Translations under genes and position numbers: made by a program
The notes under the pieces: generated by a model
The model's database searches: none
Seen by the model: the letters and a program-made list of their open reading frames with translations, nothing else
Told to the model about the DNA's origin: nothing
In this document: positions 1 through 5,528 of the stretch, piece by piece
How the letters are laid out: every line of letters begins with the position of its first letter
Numbering within the stretch: position 1 is the first letter of the stretch
Assembly (NCBI GenBank): GCA_003513895.1
Contig: DOSU01000138.1
Coordinates: 1 to 5,528 of the forward strand
DNA from: Rikenellaceae bacterium
Lineage (GTDB): Bacteria > Bacteroidota > Bacteroidia > Bacteroidales > UBA932
Reading direction: 5' to 3'
Length of the DNA: 5,528 nucleotides

Positions 1-1148
1 GCTCCCGCAAGACGCATAATCGCCTCAATTCTATCAGCTGCATTAAATTTTGCGCTGTTGATGGAACTTCTCTGGCTTGTACATACGGTAAAGAAACCTT
101 TTTCTACCATTTTGATTGATGCTAGATTTGTAGATGTTTCTACAAATCCGGGGATTTCCTGACTCATTGCCAGAACTCCGTGCGGCAAACCATAGAGGCC
201 AAAAAGCATCTTCCCGAACGATTCGTTGTCTGCTGAATATTCAAATGGAGGGACATTTTCGTATCGGCCTGTTAGATTGGGATCCGAAATCTTATGTTCA
301 ATTTGTGATTCAGAAACCACTTTTCCAAAAACGGAAACTATTTGATCGAGATTTTCCGGTTTAATGGCGATTGTTGCATGAGCCTCTCTGGCGATTGCAT
401 TTCTCTTATTGCCGCCGTCTATATGGCACAAAGAAAATTCAAATTTTCCGTATATTTCGTATAGAAATCTTAGTAAAAGCTGATTTGCATTTGCCCTGTT
501 CTTTTCGATATCGTCGCCGCTATGCCCGCCTGTGGCTCCGTAAAAACCAAATTTTACAGCTGCAGTATTGAGTTGTGTCTTTGTCTGTTTGTATGGAAAC
601 CTGCCGGTAGTATCTATTCCGCCTGCACAGCCAATAAAAAGCTCTCCTTCGTCCTCTGAGTCCAGATTTATGAGAATATCTCCTTTAAGAAATTTTGGCG
701 ACAACGATTTAGCCCCTGTGAGTCCTGTCTCTTCTTCTGTGGTAAATAAAGCTTCAATTGGACCATGAGTGATATCACCGGCATCCAGAAGAGCGAGCTG
801 AGCTGCCACACCTATGCCGCAATCGGCGCCTAGTGTTGTCTCTTTTGCTATGAGCCATCCATCTTCCTCAGTTACTTTTATTGGATCTAATTGAAAGTTG
901 TGTTTGCTGTCGCTGTTTTTCTCGCACACCATGTCTGAGTGGCTCTGGAGAACGACAGTTGGAGCACCTTCCATCCCGGCAGAAGCCGGTTTTGTTATAA
1001 GTACGTTGCCGGCAGCATCTGTAATACAATCAAGGTTGCGCTCTTTTGCAAATTTTTGCAGGTAGGCGATTATCTTTCCTTCATTACCGGACTCTCTGGG
1101 GATTTTGCAAATCTCTCCAAAGAATGAAAATATCTTGTTGCTTGTCAT
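1..1148 (-). CDS. pepD: PepD-type cytosolic dipeptidase (M20C), C-terminus cut by window edge
   Basis: This is probably a zinc-dependent cytosolic aminoacyl-histidine (beta-Ala-His / non-specific) dipeptidase that hydrolyses short peptides. The reading frame is open from ATG at 1148 to base 1, giving 382 codons; E. coli PepD is about 485 residues, so roughly 100 C-terminal residues, including the last metal-binding His, lie outside. Motifs seen: IPRESGNE (16-23); HSDMVCEK (70-77) with metal ligand H70 and D72; LGADCGIG (106-113) with bridging D109; TEEETGLTGA (137-146) with catalytic E139 and metal ligand E140; NLDSEDEGE (161-169) with D163; GGHSGDD (207-213) in the lid/dimerisation domain; GGNKRNAIAREA further on. 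Residue roles are by analogy with characterised PepD enzymes. The start overlaps the dnaA stop by one base (TAATG) and has no Shine-Dalgarno, so translation is probably coupled to dnaA. I see no missing residue in the visible part. The M20C assignment is firm; the exact substrate is not known. Confidence 0.93.
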   Translation of the reverse strand, partial: MTSNKIFSFFGEICKIPRESGNEGKIIAYLQKFAKERNLDCITDAAGNVLITKPASAGMEGAPTVVLQSHSDMVCEKNSDSKHNFQLDPIKVTEEDGWLIAKETTLGADCGIGVAAQLALLDAGDITHGPIEALFTTEEETGLTGAKSLSPKFLKGDILINLDSEDEGELFIGCAGGIDTTGRFPYKQTKTQLNTAAVKFGFYGATGGHSGDDIEKNRANANQLLLRFLYEIYGKFEFSLCHIDGGNKRNAIAREAHATIAIKPENLDQIVSVFGKVVSESQIEHKISDPNLTGRYENVPPFEYSADNESFGKMLFGLYGLPHGVLAMSQEIPGFVETSTNLASIKMVEKGFFTVCTSQRSSINSAKFNAADRIEAIMRLAG

Positions 1149-2560
1149 TATGATTTTAGTTGTTTCTCGATATCGGCCACATACTTTCTGAAAGATCTGT
1201 TTGTATCAATAAGATCTTTTACAGTGTTGTATGCGTGGAGTACTGTTGCATGGTCCCTTCCTCCAATTTGGGCACCTATTGATGCGAGTGAATTGTTTGT
1301 GAGGTTTCTGCTAAGATACATTGCGATTTGTCTCGCCTGTACAAATTCTCTTTTCCTCGATTGAGACAGAAATAATTCAGGAGCAATCTTGAAATAGTCA
1401 CAAACTATTTTCTGAATCTTGCCAACAGAAATTTCAATTTTGTTTTTGCTTACGAACCTGTCTGTAAGACTTTCTGCCAGTTCGAGTGTGATTTTTCGGT
1501 GAGTGAGTGTAGATTGTGCAAGCAGCGATATGAGAGTTCCCTCAATTTCGCGAACATTTGTAGTAATGCTGTTTGCAAGATAATTTATCACATCTTCCGA
1601 CAGGGTAATTCCGTCGTTGTAGCTTTTCGCTTTTAATATGGCAACCCTTGTCTCAAAATCGGGAGGTATAAGCTCTGCCACTAAACCCCATTTGAAACGG
1701 GAAAGAAGCCTTTGCTCCAGATCGGCCATCTCAGAAGGTGCTTTGTCCGAAGTAAGAATAAGCTGTTTGCCGATATTGTGCAAATGGCTGAAAATATGGA
1801 AAAAGGCATTCTGCGTTCCGGGTTTGCCGGCAAATTCGTGAACATCGTCTATTATGAGCACATCTATCATTTGATAGAAGTGGAGAAAGTCAGTCAGTTT
1901 GTTTTTTACATTAGCTGCGTCCATAAACTGAGTCTGGAACCTGTTTGCGCTAACATACAAAACTATTTTGTCGGGGTATTTTTCCTTGATGTCAATTCCA
2001 ATAGCCTGAGCCAGATGTGTTTTTCCCAATCCGGAACCGCCATAAAGAAACAGAGGATTAAATGTGTTTTTACCGGGATTCATTGCAATGTTTAACCCGG
2101 CAGCCCTGGCAAGCCTGTTGCACTCACCCTCGATGAAGTTGTTGAAATTGTAGTTGGGATTCAATTGAGGGTCTATTTGCCTCTGTTGAAGACCCGGAAT
2201 AACAAATGGGTTGGCAAACTGCCCGTTTTGATTTGGAAACGGAACCGACCTGTTTGTAAGCTCCTGAAAATTTTGTTGCGGCAGGGTAACTGTCTCTTCA
2301 TTTGAAACGACTCTTACATTGTACTCCAGTTTTGCTTCCTGACCAATCACTCTTCTAAGAGTTTTACCTATAAGATCAATAAAATGCTCTTCCAGATACT
2401 CGCGAAAAAAATGCGATGGAACCTCAATTGTTAAAACTGAGTTAAAAAATTTAACAGCCTTGATGGGATCGAACCACGTTTTAAAACTACTTGGAGGAAT
2501 AATGTCCTTTATTATCTGGAGACAATTATTCCATACAAGAATATGTTTCTGGTCTGGCAT
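1148..2560 (-). CDS. dnaA: Chromosomal replication initiator protein DnaA
   Basis: DnaA is the AAA+ ATPase that binds DnaA boxes at oriC, melts the origin and recruits the helicase. The 470-residue length is normal. Domain I (about 1-85) has the W-x(2)-CL...SFKTWFDPI helicase/partner-binding fold. A Gln/Asn-rich linker (about 86-130) precedes the AAA+ domain III (about 131-350). That domain has Walker A GGSGLGKT (174-181), Walker B LIIDDV (235-240), sensor 1 LTSD (269-272), box VII RLLSRF (284-289) with R288 as the likely arginine finger, and sensor 2 REIEG (337-341). Domain IV (about 375-470) carries the DnaA signature GGRDHATVLHAYNTV (433-447) for box recognition. All catalytic motifs are intact. 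The ATG at 2560 starts a complete domain I and follows an AT-rich gap; there is no Shine-Dalgarno. The TAA stop (1150-1148) overlaps the pepD start. Autoregulation is possible given a near-consensus DnaA box just upstream, but this is inference. Confidence 0.98.
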   Translation of the reverse strand: MPDQKHILVWNNCLQIIKDIIPPSSFKTWFDPIKAVKFFNSVLTIEVPSHFFREYLEEHFIDLIGKTLRRVIGQEAKLEYNVRVVSNEETVTLPQQNFQELTNRSVPFPNQNGQFANPFVIPGLQQRQIDPQLNPNYNFNNFIEGECNRLARAAGLNIAMNPGKNTFNPLFLYGGSGLGKTHLAQAIGIDIKEKYPDKIVLYVSANRFQTQFMDAANVKNKLTDFLHFYQMIDVLIIDDVHEFAGKPGTQNAFFHIFSHLHNIGKQLILTSDKAPSEMADLEQRLLSRFKWGLVAELIPPDFETRVAILKAKSYNDGITLSEDVINYLANSITTNVREIEGTLISLLAQSTLTHRKITLELAESLTDRFVSKNKIEISVGKIQKIVCDYFKIAPELFLSQSRKREFVQARQIAMYLSRNLTNNSLASIGAQIGGRDHATVLHAYNTVKDLIDTNRSFRKYVADIEKQLKS

Positions 2561-2580
2561 TTTGAAGTATTATAGATTAG

Positions 2581-2593
2581 GTAGGTTGCCTAC
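2581..2593. repeat. Short inverted repeat in the dnaA leader
   Basis: Two 5-bp arms, GTAGG and CCTAC, are perfect inverted complements around a 3-base centre. The element lies 20 bases upstream of the dnaA start codon. It could be a small hairpin in the leader RNA or an operator half-site pair. It has no U-tract on the dnaA strand, so it is not a terminator. A 5-bp match can arise by chance; function is unknown. Confidence 0.4.
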
Positions 2594-2598
2594 AAAAT

Positions 2599-2607
2599 TG
2601 GGGATAA
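2599..2607 (-). promoter_or_regulatory. DnaA-box-like 9-mer upstream of dnaA
   Basis: On the dnaA strand the sequence reads TTATCCCCA, one mismatch (C for A at position 7) from the TTATCCACA consensus. It lies 38 bases upstream of the dnaA ATG and overlaps the CAATTTTG promoter candidate. DnaA repressing its own gene through an upstream box is well known in other bacteria; applying it here is inference from one imperfect site. No second good box was seen nearby, so this is not evidence of an origin. Confidence 0.35.
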
Positions 2608-2641
2608 ATTCTGTAAAAAAAAATCTATTTTCTATTGTAAA

Positions 2642-2659
2642 ATTCAATAATTATTCAAT
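2642..2659. repeat. Two direct copies of ATTCAAT, 11 bp apart
   Basis: ATTCAAT occurs at 2642-2648 and again at 2653-2659, separated by AATT. The 11-bp period is about one helical turn, so a protein could contact both copies from one face of the DNA. They lie 83-100 bp upstream of the dnaA start. In a region this AT-rich, chance repetition is quite possible. Confidence 0.35.
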
Positions 2660-2661
2660 TG

Positions 2662-2674
2662 GCTGAATTTCAGC
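2662..2674. repeat. Inverted repeat GCTGAA/TTCAGC between mlaD and dnaA
   Basis: Perfect 6-bp arms GCTGAA and TTCAGC flank a single central base. It is the only GC-containing dyad in the AT-rich part of the gap. On the minus strand it follows the mlaD stop by about 57 bases and is not followed by a U-run. It is therefore a poor candidate for an intrinsic mlaD terminator and could equally be an operator. The centre is too small to form a hairpin without opening the inner pairs. Confidence 0.4.
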
Positions 2675-2677
2675 AAT

Positions 2678-2695
2678 AAATATTTATAAATATTT
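2678..2695. repeat. Perfect 18-bp all-AT palindrome
   Basis: AAATATTTATAAATATTT is identical to its own reverse complement over 18 bases. A T-run follows on the plus strand (to about 2701). It has no G or C, so as RNA it would be a weak stem and an unlikely terminator. As DNA it could be an easily melted or curved segment, or a binding site for an AT-preferring protein. It sits between the mlaD stop and the dnaA promoter region. Confidence 0.55.
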
Positions 2696-2731
2696 TTTTT
2701 TAAAAATCTATCGTATCCTTAACTACTTGAT

Positions 2732-3649
2732 TTAAAACACACTAATCTTAATATATTTTTTTGGATCTTTATTGATATTTTCAATAAGTTTGTCCAAATC
2801 CATTACAAGCGTATTTATTGAATTGTGGAGAGAATCTGTTGTTAGAAGACGACCGATTGAGCCTTTTGGATCCTGAATATCAGTTAAAAGAGTTTTTAGC
2901 AATTTGATTGTTTGAGCAAGATTTGCCTCCTTTAATGTGTCGGTTAATTGTGCCAGATTGTTTACTGTCTTTGCAAGAGGAGTAGCTGCTTCATCCAACT
3001 TTGCCGACAGGGCCTTAAGGTTTTCAAGTGTAGAGGTTATTTCCGGGCCATTCGAGTCAAGATTTTGTGTAATTGCTTCGGCGTTTTTTATTGTCTTGTT
3101 AAGATTTACAAGAGTTTGGGCAATGTTTCTTTTTGCATTGCTGTCGAGAACATCATTTACATTTACAAATGTTTTATTAAGTGAAGAGATGAGCATTTGA
3201 GCGCTATCTTTCAAGGGGAGAAATTCACTCACAAGTTTTTCAACTAATCCCTCCTCAATACCGGACTTAAGCGTATCCCTTCCTTCCAGCATAACAGGAT
3301 CGTCTCCCAAAACAATTTTAACAGCTTTACTTCCTAGCAAATCGGCGCTGTATATCATTGCTACGGAATTGCGGGGGATAGGGAATTTTGATTTTATCTT
3401 GAATTTGGCAAGAAAAGTGCCTTTAGCGGCATTGTAATCAATTGTCTGCACAGTTCCCGCTTTTAATCCTTTAATATATACGGGGCCTGTTGGTGTAAGT
3501 CCTTCAACATTTTCATAAACGACAAAATATGTGCTATTTTTGTTAAAAAAATCCTGCCCTTTAAGAAAGTTGATTACGAAGTATGCAGCTATAAGTGTTA
3601 CTAGTGCAAAAGCTCCTATTTTTTGTTCTTTGGTAAGTGTAAATTTCAT
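2732..3649 (-). CDS. mlaD: MCE/MlaD-family lipid-transport protein
   Basis: This is a 305-residue MCE-domain protein of the MlaD type. MlaD proteins are anchored in the inner membrane, form hexameric rings in the periplasm, and pass phospholipid between the membranes together with an ABC transporter (MlaE/MlaF). Seen here: a short basic N-terminus, one membrane segment (about 11-29), then the MCE domain (about 38-115) with GLTPTGPVYIKGLKAG (50-65) and DLLGSKAVKI (103-112). A long helical tail (about 140-295) is rich in Leu/Asn/Lys heptad-like spacing and ends in a DPKKYIKISVF tail, which I recognise from Bacteroidota homologues. There is a single MCE domain. The gene starts 8 bases after the amidase stop, so the two are probably co-transcribed. 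No Shine-Dalgarno is visible before the ATG. The partner ABC genes are not in the window; the substrate and direction of transport cannot be read from the sequence. Confidence 0.92.
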   Translation of the reverse strand: MKFTLTKEQKIGAFALVTLIAAYFVINFLKGQDFFNKNSTYFVVYENVEGLTPTGPVYIKGLKAGTVQTIDYNAAKGTFLAKFKIKSKFPIPRNSVAMIYSADLLGSKAVKIVLGDDPVMLEGRDTLKSGIEEGLVEKLVSEFLPLKDSAQMLISSLNKTFVNVNDVLDSNAKRNIAQTLVNLNKTIKNAEAITQNLDSNGPEITSTLENLKALSAKLDEAATPLAKTVNNLAQLTDTLKEANLAQTIKLLKTLLTDIQDPKGSIGRLLTTDSLHNSINTLVMDLDKLIENINKDPKKYIKISVF

Positions 3650-3657
3650 CTTGTGTT

Positions 3658-4782
3658 CTAATTATTCATTGGTACAATTATACCATTTTCTATTTTAATT
3701 ATGAATGCCAGAGAAAAGCTTTTCCTGATTTTAGTAAGCTCTTTGGCGGCATCGTCCTGTGTAGGATACTTTCCTATGTAATATTTGTAGAATTTTCCAA
3801 TTCTTACATATTGTGCATCTTTTTGCCCTTTGAGGTCAGGAGAACCTTTTGGGAGAATCCTGGTAACAGCAAGTATTTGTATTGCATAAAACTGATTTAA
3901 AGGAGCCGGCTCCGGACCGGTAATTTTTTCTTCAACAACAGGTTTTATTTCTTCTGCGTCCTTTGATGCAGGATAATTTGCAGTAAATGATGTGTTTTTC
4001 CCTTGTTCATAAACAGTTTTGTATTCCAGAAAAGCATCAAAAATAGCATTTGCAAATTTATCATGATTTTCGTTGCGAACAAGAATATTATAATCGAAAG
4101 TGTTTGAAATAAAGCCCAGTTCTACAAGGACTGCAGGCATTGTTGTACGCCATAAAACAAGAAGTCCAGCCTGTTTTATTCCCCTGTTTATAATTATCGG
4201 TCCTTTAGAGATCCTGTTCTGAACCATAGACGCAAATGTAAGGCTATGTTCGAGATGGGAATTTTGTAAAAGTGAAAAGATAATGTATGATTCGGGAACA
4301 TTTGGGTCGAAGCCCTCATATTTTGAGCTGAAATCATCTCCTTCCAGTACAATTACACTATTTTCCAGCTTAGAAACTTCCAGATTTGAACTGCTTTTAT
4401 CCAGCCCCATTACAAACGTTTCCGTGCCGGATGCCGACCTGGCTTTTGCTGCGTTCACATGAATCGAAATAAAAAGATCTGCTTTGTTTCTGTTTGCTAT
4501 ATCGGTTCGCTGGTTGAGGGGGATAAACACATCTGTATCTCTTGTGTAAATTACCTCAATTTCCGGAAATCTTTTTTTGATTTGGTTGCCAAGTTTTAAT
4601 GCAACAGAAAGAGTTATGTTTTTCTCTTGTGTTTTTCGGTTGAGACTCACTGCTCCAGGGTCTTTTCCTCCATGCCCCGCATCGATTACAACCTTTCGAA
4701 TACTCACATATGAATTGTTTTGTGCTACGGTTGGTATAAATGAAAGCAGACAAAAAAATATCAAAAGTATCCTGTAGGGCAT
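3658..4782 (-). CDS. amiC: N-acetylmuramoyl-L-alanine amidase (Amidase_3) with SPOR-like C-terminus
   Basis: This is a periplasmic zinc amidase that cleaves the bond between N-acetylmuramic acid and the stem peptide, usually to split the septal wall between daughter cells. The 374-residue protein has a signal peptide (1-20, hydrophobic core RILLIFFCLLSFIP, likely cut after TVA or AQ). The Amidase_3 domain (about 28-256) has zinc ligands H37 (DAGHGG), E53 (TQEKNI) and H108 (SIHVNA) and catalytic E221 (LVELGFIS). Residues about 128-180 form an insert like the blocking helix of AmiB/AmiC, suggesting an activator-controlled enzyme. After a Pro/Glu-rich linker (about 270-295), residues 297-366 look SPOR-like (FYAIQILA ... 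YYIGKYPTQDDAAKEL), a fold that binds denuded glycan at division sites. It is transcribed divergently from lptD and is the first gene of a probable operon with mlaD. It starts without a Shine-Dalgarno but with an A-rich leader. The amidase family is firm; the amiC symbol and SPOR assignment are by resemblance. Confidence 0.94.
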   Translation of the reverse strand: MPYRILLIFFCLLSFIPTVAQNNSYVSIRKVVIDAGHGGKDPGAVSLNRKTQEKNITLSVALKLGNQIKKRFPEIEVIYTRDTDVFIPLNQRTDIANRNKADLFISIHVNAAKARSASGTETFVMGLDKSSSNLEVSKLENSVIVLEGDDFSSKYEGFDPNVPESYIIFSLLQNSHLEHSLTFASMVQNRISKGPIIINRGIKQAGLLVLWRTTMPAVLVELGFISNTFDYNILVRNENHDKFANAIFDAFLEYKTVYEQGKNTSFTANYPASKDAEEIKPVVEEKITGPEPAPLNQFYAIQILAVTRILPKGSPDLKGQKDAQYVRIGKFYKYYIGKYPTQDDAAKELTKIRKSFSLAFIIKIENGIIVPMNN

Positions 4783-4861
4783 TTTTTGTTGTTATTTATG
4801 ATTAATTTTGCGCTTTGCAAAAGTAGCAATTATTTTGTTTTTATAGATAAACCATTTAACC
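4783..4861. promoter_or_regulatory. Divergent intergenic region between amiC and lptD
   Basis: This 79-bp gap must hold promoters for both diverging genes. An 8-bp palindrome TTTGCAAA (4814-4821) gives a TTTG -33-type element on each strand. For the amidase strand, TTTG at 4821-4818 is followed about 19 bases later by TAAATAAC, a poor match to TAnnTTTG, so that promoter is only weakly supported. The two promoters must overlap or nearly so. No operator for a known regulator was recognised. Confidence 0.5.
4807..4837 (+). promoter_or_regulatory. Candidate Bacteroidota-type promoter for lptD
   Basis: TTTG at 4807-4810 is followed 19 bases later by TTATTTTG (4830-4837), which matches the Bacteroidota -7 consensus TAnnTTTG except at its second base. 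The spacing is in the usual range for the -33/-7 pair of the primary sigma factor of this phylum. Transcription would begin near 4843, about 20 bases before the TTG start and 43 before the first ATG of lptD. Support is by consensus matching only. Confidence 0.45.
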
Positions 4862-5528
4862 TTGCAAAGATTCCTGTCTATTATTATGCTCCCTGTTTTA
4901 ATCCTGATAAACTCAGGTGAAGTGCTTGCATTAAATCTAAAACAGGATCCTTTGAAGCTTCTAAGTGATACAACTAAGGTTAAAAATGCTGCCTCTCAGA
5001 GGATAGACAGTTTAGCCGCTAAAAGAAGTGCCGACTCTCTTAGCAACGAAAACACTTTTGACAACCCTGCATTTTCAACCGCAAGAGACTCAATTATTGA
5101 AGATTTTTCGAATGGTAAGAAGATGCTTTATTATTTTGGGGATGTAACCGTGAAATATAAGGATATTGAACTTAAGGCCGATTATATGGAGTACAACCTC
5201 AAAACTAAAACAGTTTTTGCATCCGGGGTCAAGGACACAAGCGGTGTCCTTCAGGGAAAGCCGGTGCTTAAGGATGGAAACCAGACATATACGATGGAGA
5301 GTGTCAATTATAATTTTGAATCCAGAAAGGCCAGAATTACAAATATGATAACCCAGGAGTCTGAAGGTTTCCTGCATGGTACTAATATCAAGAAAATGGC
5401 AGATAATTCCATAAATATTTCAAAGGGTAAATACACAACATGCGATCTTGACCATCCTCATTTTTACCTGAGAATGACAAAAGCCAGAGTAGTCCCAAAC
5501 AGGGTAACGGTTTTCGGACCTGCCTATT
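4862..5528 (+). CDS. lptD: LPS-assembly outer-membrane protein LptD, N-terminal part
   Basis: LptD, with the lipoprotein LptE, forms the outer-membrane channel that places lipopolysaccharide on the cell surface. About 222 codons are present before the right edge; family members in Bacteroidota are much longer (roughly 800-900 residues), so the beta-barrel is outside. Visible are a signal peptide, a low-complexity Ser/Asp/Lys-rich stretch, and an OstA/LptA-like periplasmic beta-jellyroll (from about YYFGDVTVKYKDIELKAD). Then comes the segment KGKYTTCDLDHPHFY, with a conserved-looking Cys, that I recognise from Bacteroidota LptD. The start is uncertain. The first ATG is at 4886, but it gives MLPVLILINSGEVLA, a signal with no basic residue and a short core. 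TTG at 4862 adds QRFLSII and completes a normal signal peptide ending VLA. An in-frame stop (TAG, 4844) bounds any extension. The gene is divergent from the amidase-mlaD pair. Confidence 0.9.
   Translation, partial: MQRFLSIIMLPVLILINSGEVLALNLKQDPLKLLSDTTKVKNAASQRIDSLAAKRSADSLSNENTFDNPAFSTARDSIIEDFSNGKKMLYYFGDVTVKYKDIELKADYMEYNLKTKTVFASGVKDTSGVLQGKPVLKDGNQTYTMESVNYNFESRKARITNMITQESEGFLHGTNIKKMADNSINISKGKYTTCDLDHPHFYLRMTKARVVPNRVTVFGPAY

Larger units (their letters stand above)
2561..2731 (-). promoter_or_regulatory. AT-rich upstream region of dnaA (probable promoter region)
   Basis: This 171-bp gap between mlaD and dnaA has no open reading frame that I can support. It is strongly AT-rich, especially 2610-2735, and holds several symmetric elements listed separately. 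No exact Bacteroidota -7 element (TAnnTTTG) is present on the dnaA strand. Two one-mismatch candidates are TAGATTTT (2627-2620), with a TTG 17 bases upstream, and CAATTTTG (2600-2593), which has only TTTT at the -33 distance. TATAAT occurs at 2575-2570, but only about 10 bases before the ATG. A dnaA promoter very likely lies here; which element is used cannot be decided by eye. Confidence 0.5.

Noticed and set aside
134..1127. Plus-strand open frames of 62-76 codons at 134-364, 371-571, 568-768 and 939-1127
   Set aside because: They lie antisense inside an intact pepD frame whose catalytic motifs are all present, and their translations resemble no protein family.
1638..2095. Plus-strand open frames antisense to dnaA, up to 127 codons
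   Set aside because: They overlap the highly conserved AAA+ core of dnaA, and their Cys/Phe-rich translations look like reverse-strand shadows.
2570..2575. TATAAT as a sigma70-type -10 box for dnaA
   Set aside because: It lies about 10 bases before the ATG, leaving almost no leader, has no matching -35, and this phylum generally uses a different promoter consensus.
2460..2666. Plus-strand open frame of 68 codons across the dnaA start and its upstream gap
   Set aside because: It is half antisense to dnaA domain I and half AT-rich spacer, with no recognisable family or initiation signal.
2662..2701. Intrinsic terminator after mlaD
   Set aside because: The GC-containing dyad lacks a following U-run on the minus strand, and the all-AT palindrome would form too weak an RNA stem.
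2561..2731. Chromosomal replication origin (oriC) beside dnaA
   Set aside because: Only one imperfect DnaA box was found. There is no cluster of boxes in this gap or in the lptD-amidase gap, so AT-richness alone does not support an origin.
5090..5377. Minus-strand open frame of 95 codons
   Set aside because: It is antisense to the lptD frame, which is continuous and carries recognisable family segments.
1..5528. A novel defence, mobile or otherwise undescribed system
   Set aside because: All coding space is taken by five recognisable core genes. No transposase, integrase, spaced repeat array, retron-like RNA or composition shift was seen.

Overview
The window looks like ordinary chromosomal core from a member of the Bacteroidota, probably Bacteroidales-like. 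Four things suggest this. All five proteins resemble Bacteroidota versions of their families. The base composition is AT-rich. No gene start has a recognisable Shine-Dalgarno sequence. The best promoter candidate fits the Bacteroidota TTTG / TAnnTTTG pattern rather than TTGACA / TATAAT. The phylum assignment is my inference from protein recognition and signals, not from a search.

Layout, left to right: (1) 1-1148, minus strand: the N-terminal ~80% of a PepD-type M20 dipeptidase, cut by the left edge. (2) 1148-2560, minus: complete dnaA, the replication initiator. Its stop codon shares one base with the pepD start (TAATG). (3) 2561-2731: a very AT-rich 171-bp gap upstream of dnaA. It holds several small symmetric elements and one near-consensus DnaA box. 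(4) 2732-3649, minus: an MCE/MlaD-family lipid-transport protein. (5) 3658-4782, minus: a periplasmic N-acetylmuramoyl-L-alanine amidase with a SPOR-like C-terminus, 8 bp upstream of mlaD. (6) 4783-4861: a short divergent intergenic region with a promoter candidate. (7) 4862 to the right edge, plus: the N-terminal part of LptD, the outer-membrane LPS translocon.

Functionally this is an envelope-building block next to replication initiation and general metabolism. LptD inserts LPS in the outer membrane, the MlaD-like protein moves lipid across the periplasm, and the amidase splits peptidoglycan at division. They meet at a divergent promoter region. The amidase and mlaD probably form one operon. 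dnaA and pepD probably form a second transcription unit with its own upstream region, although read-through from mlaD is possible because I see no convincing terminator.

I found no mobile element, CRISPR array, tRNA or rRNA, broken gene, or sign of recent gene transfer. I see no evidence of an undescribed system. The points most worth checking are the dnaA upstream region, the translationally coupled dnaA-pepD junction, and the lptD start codon.
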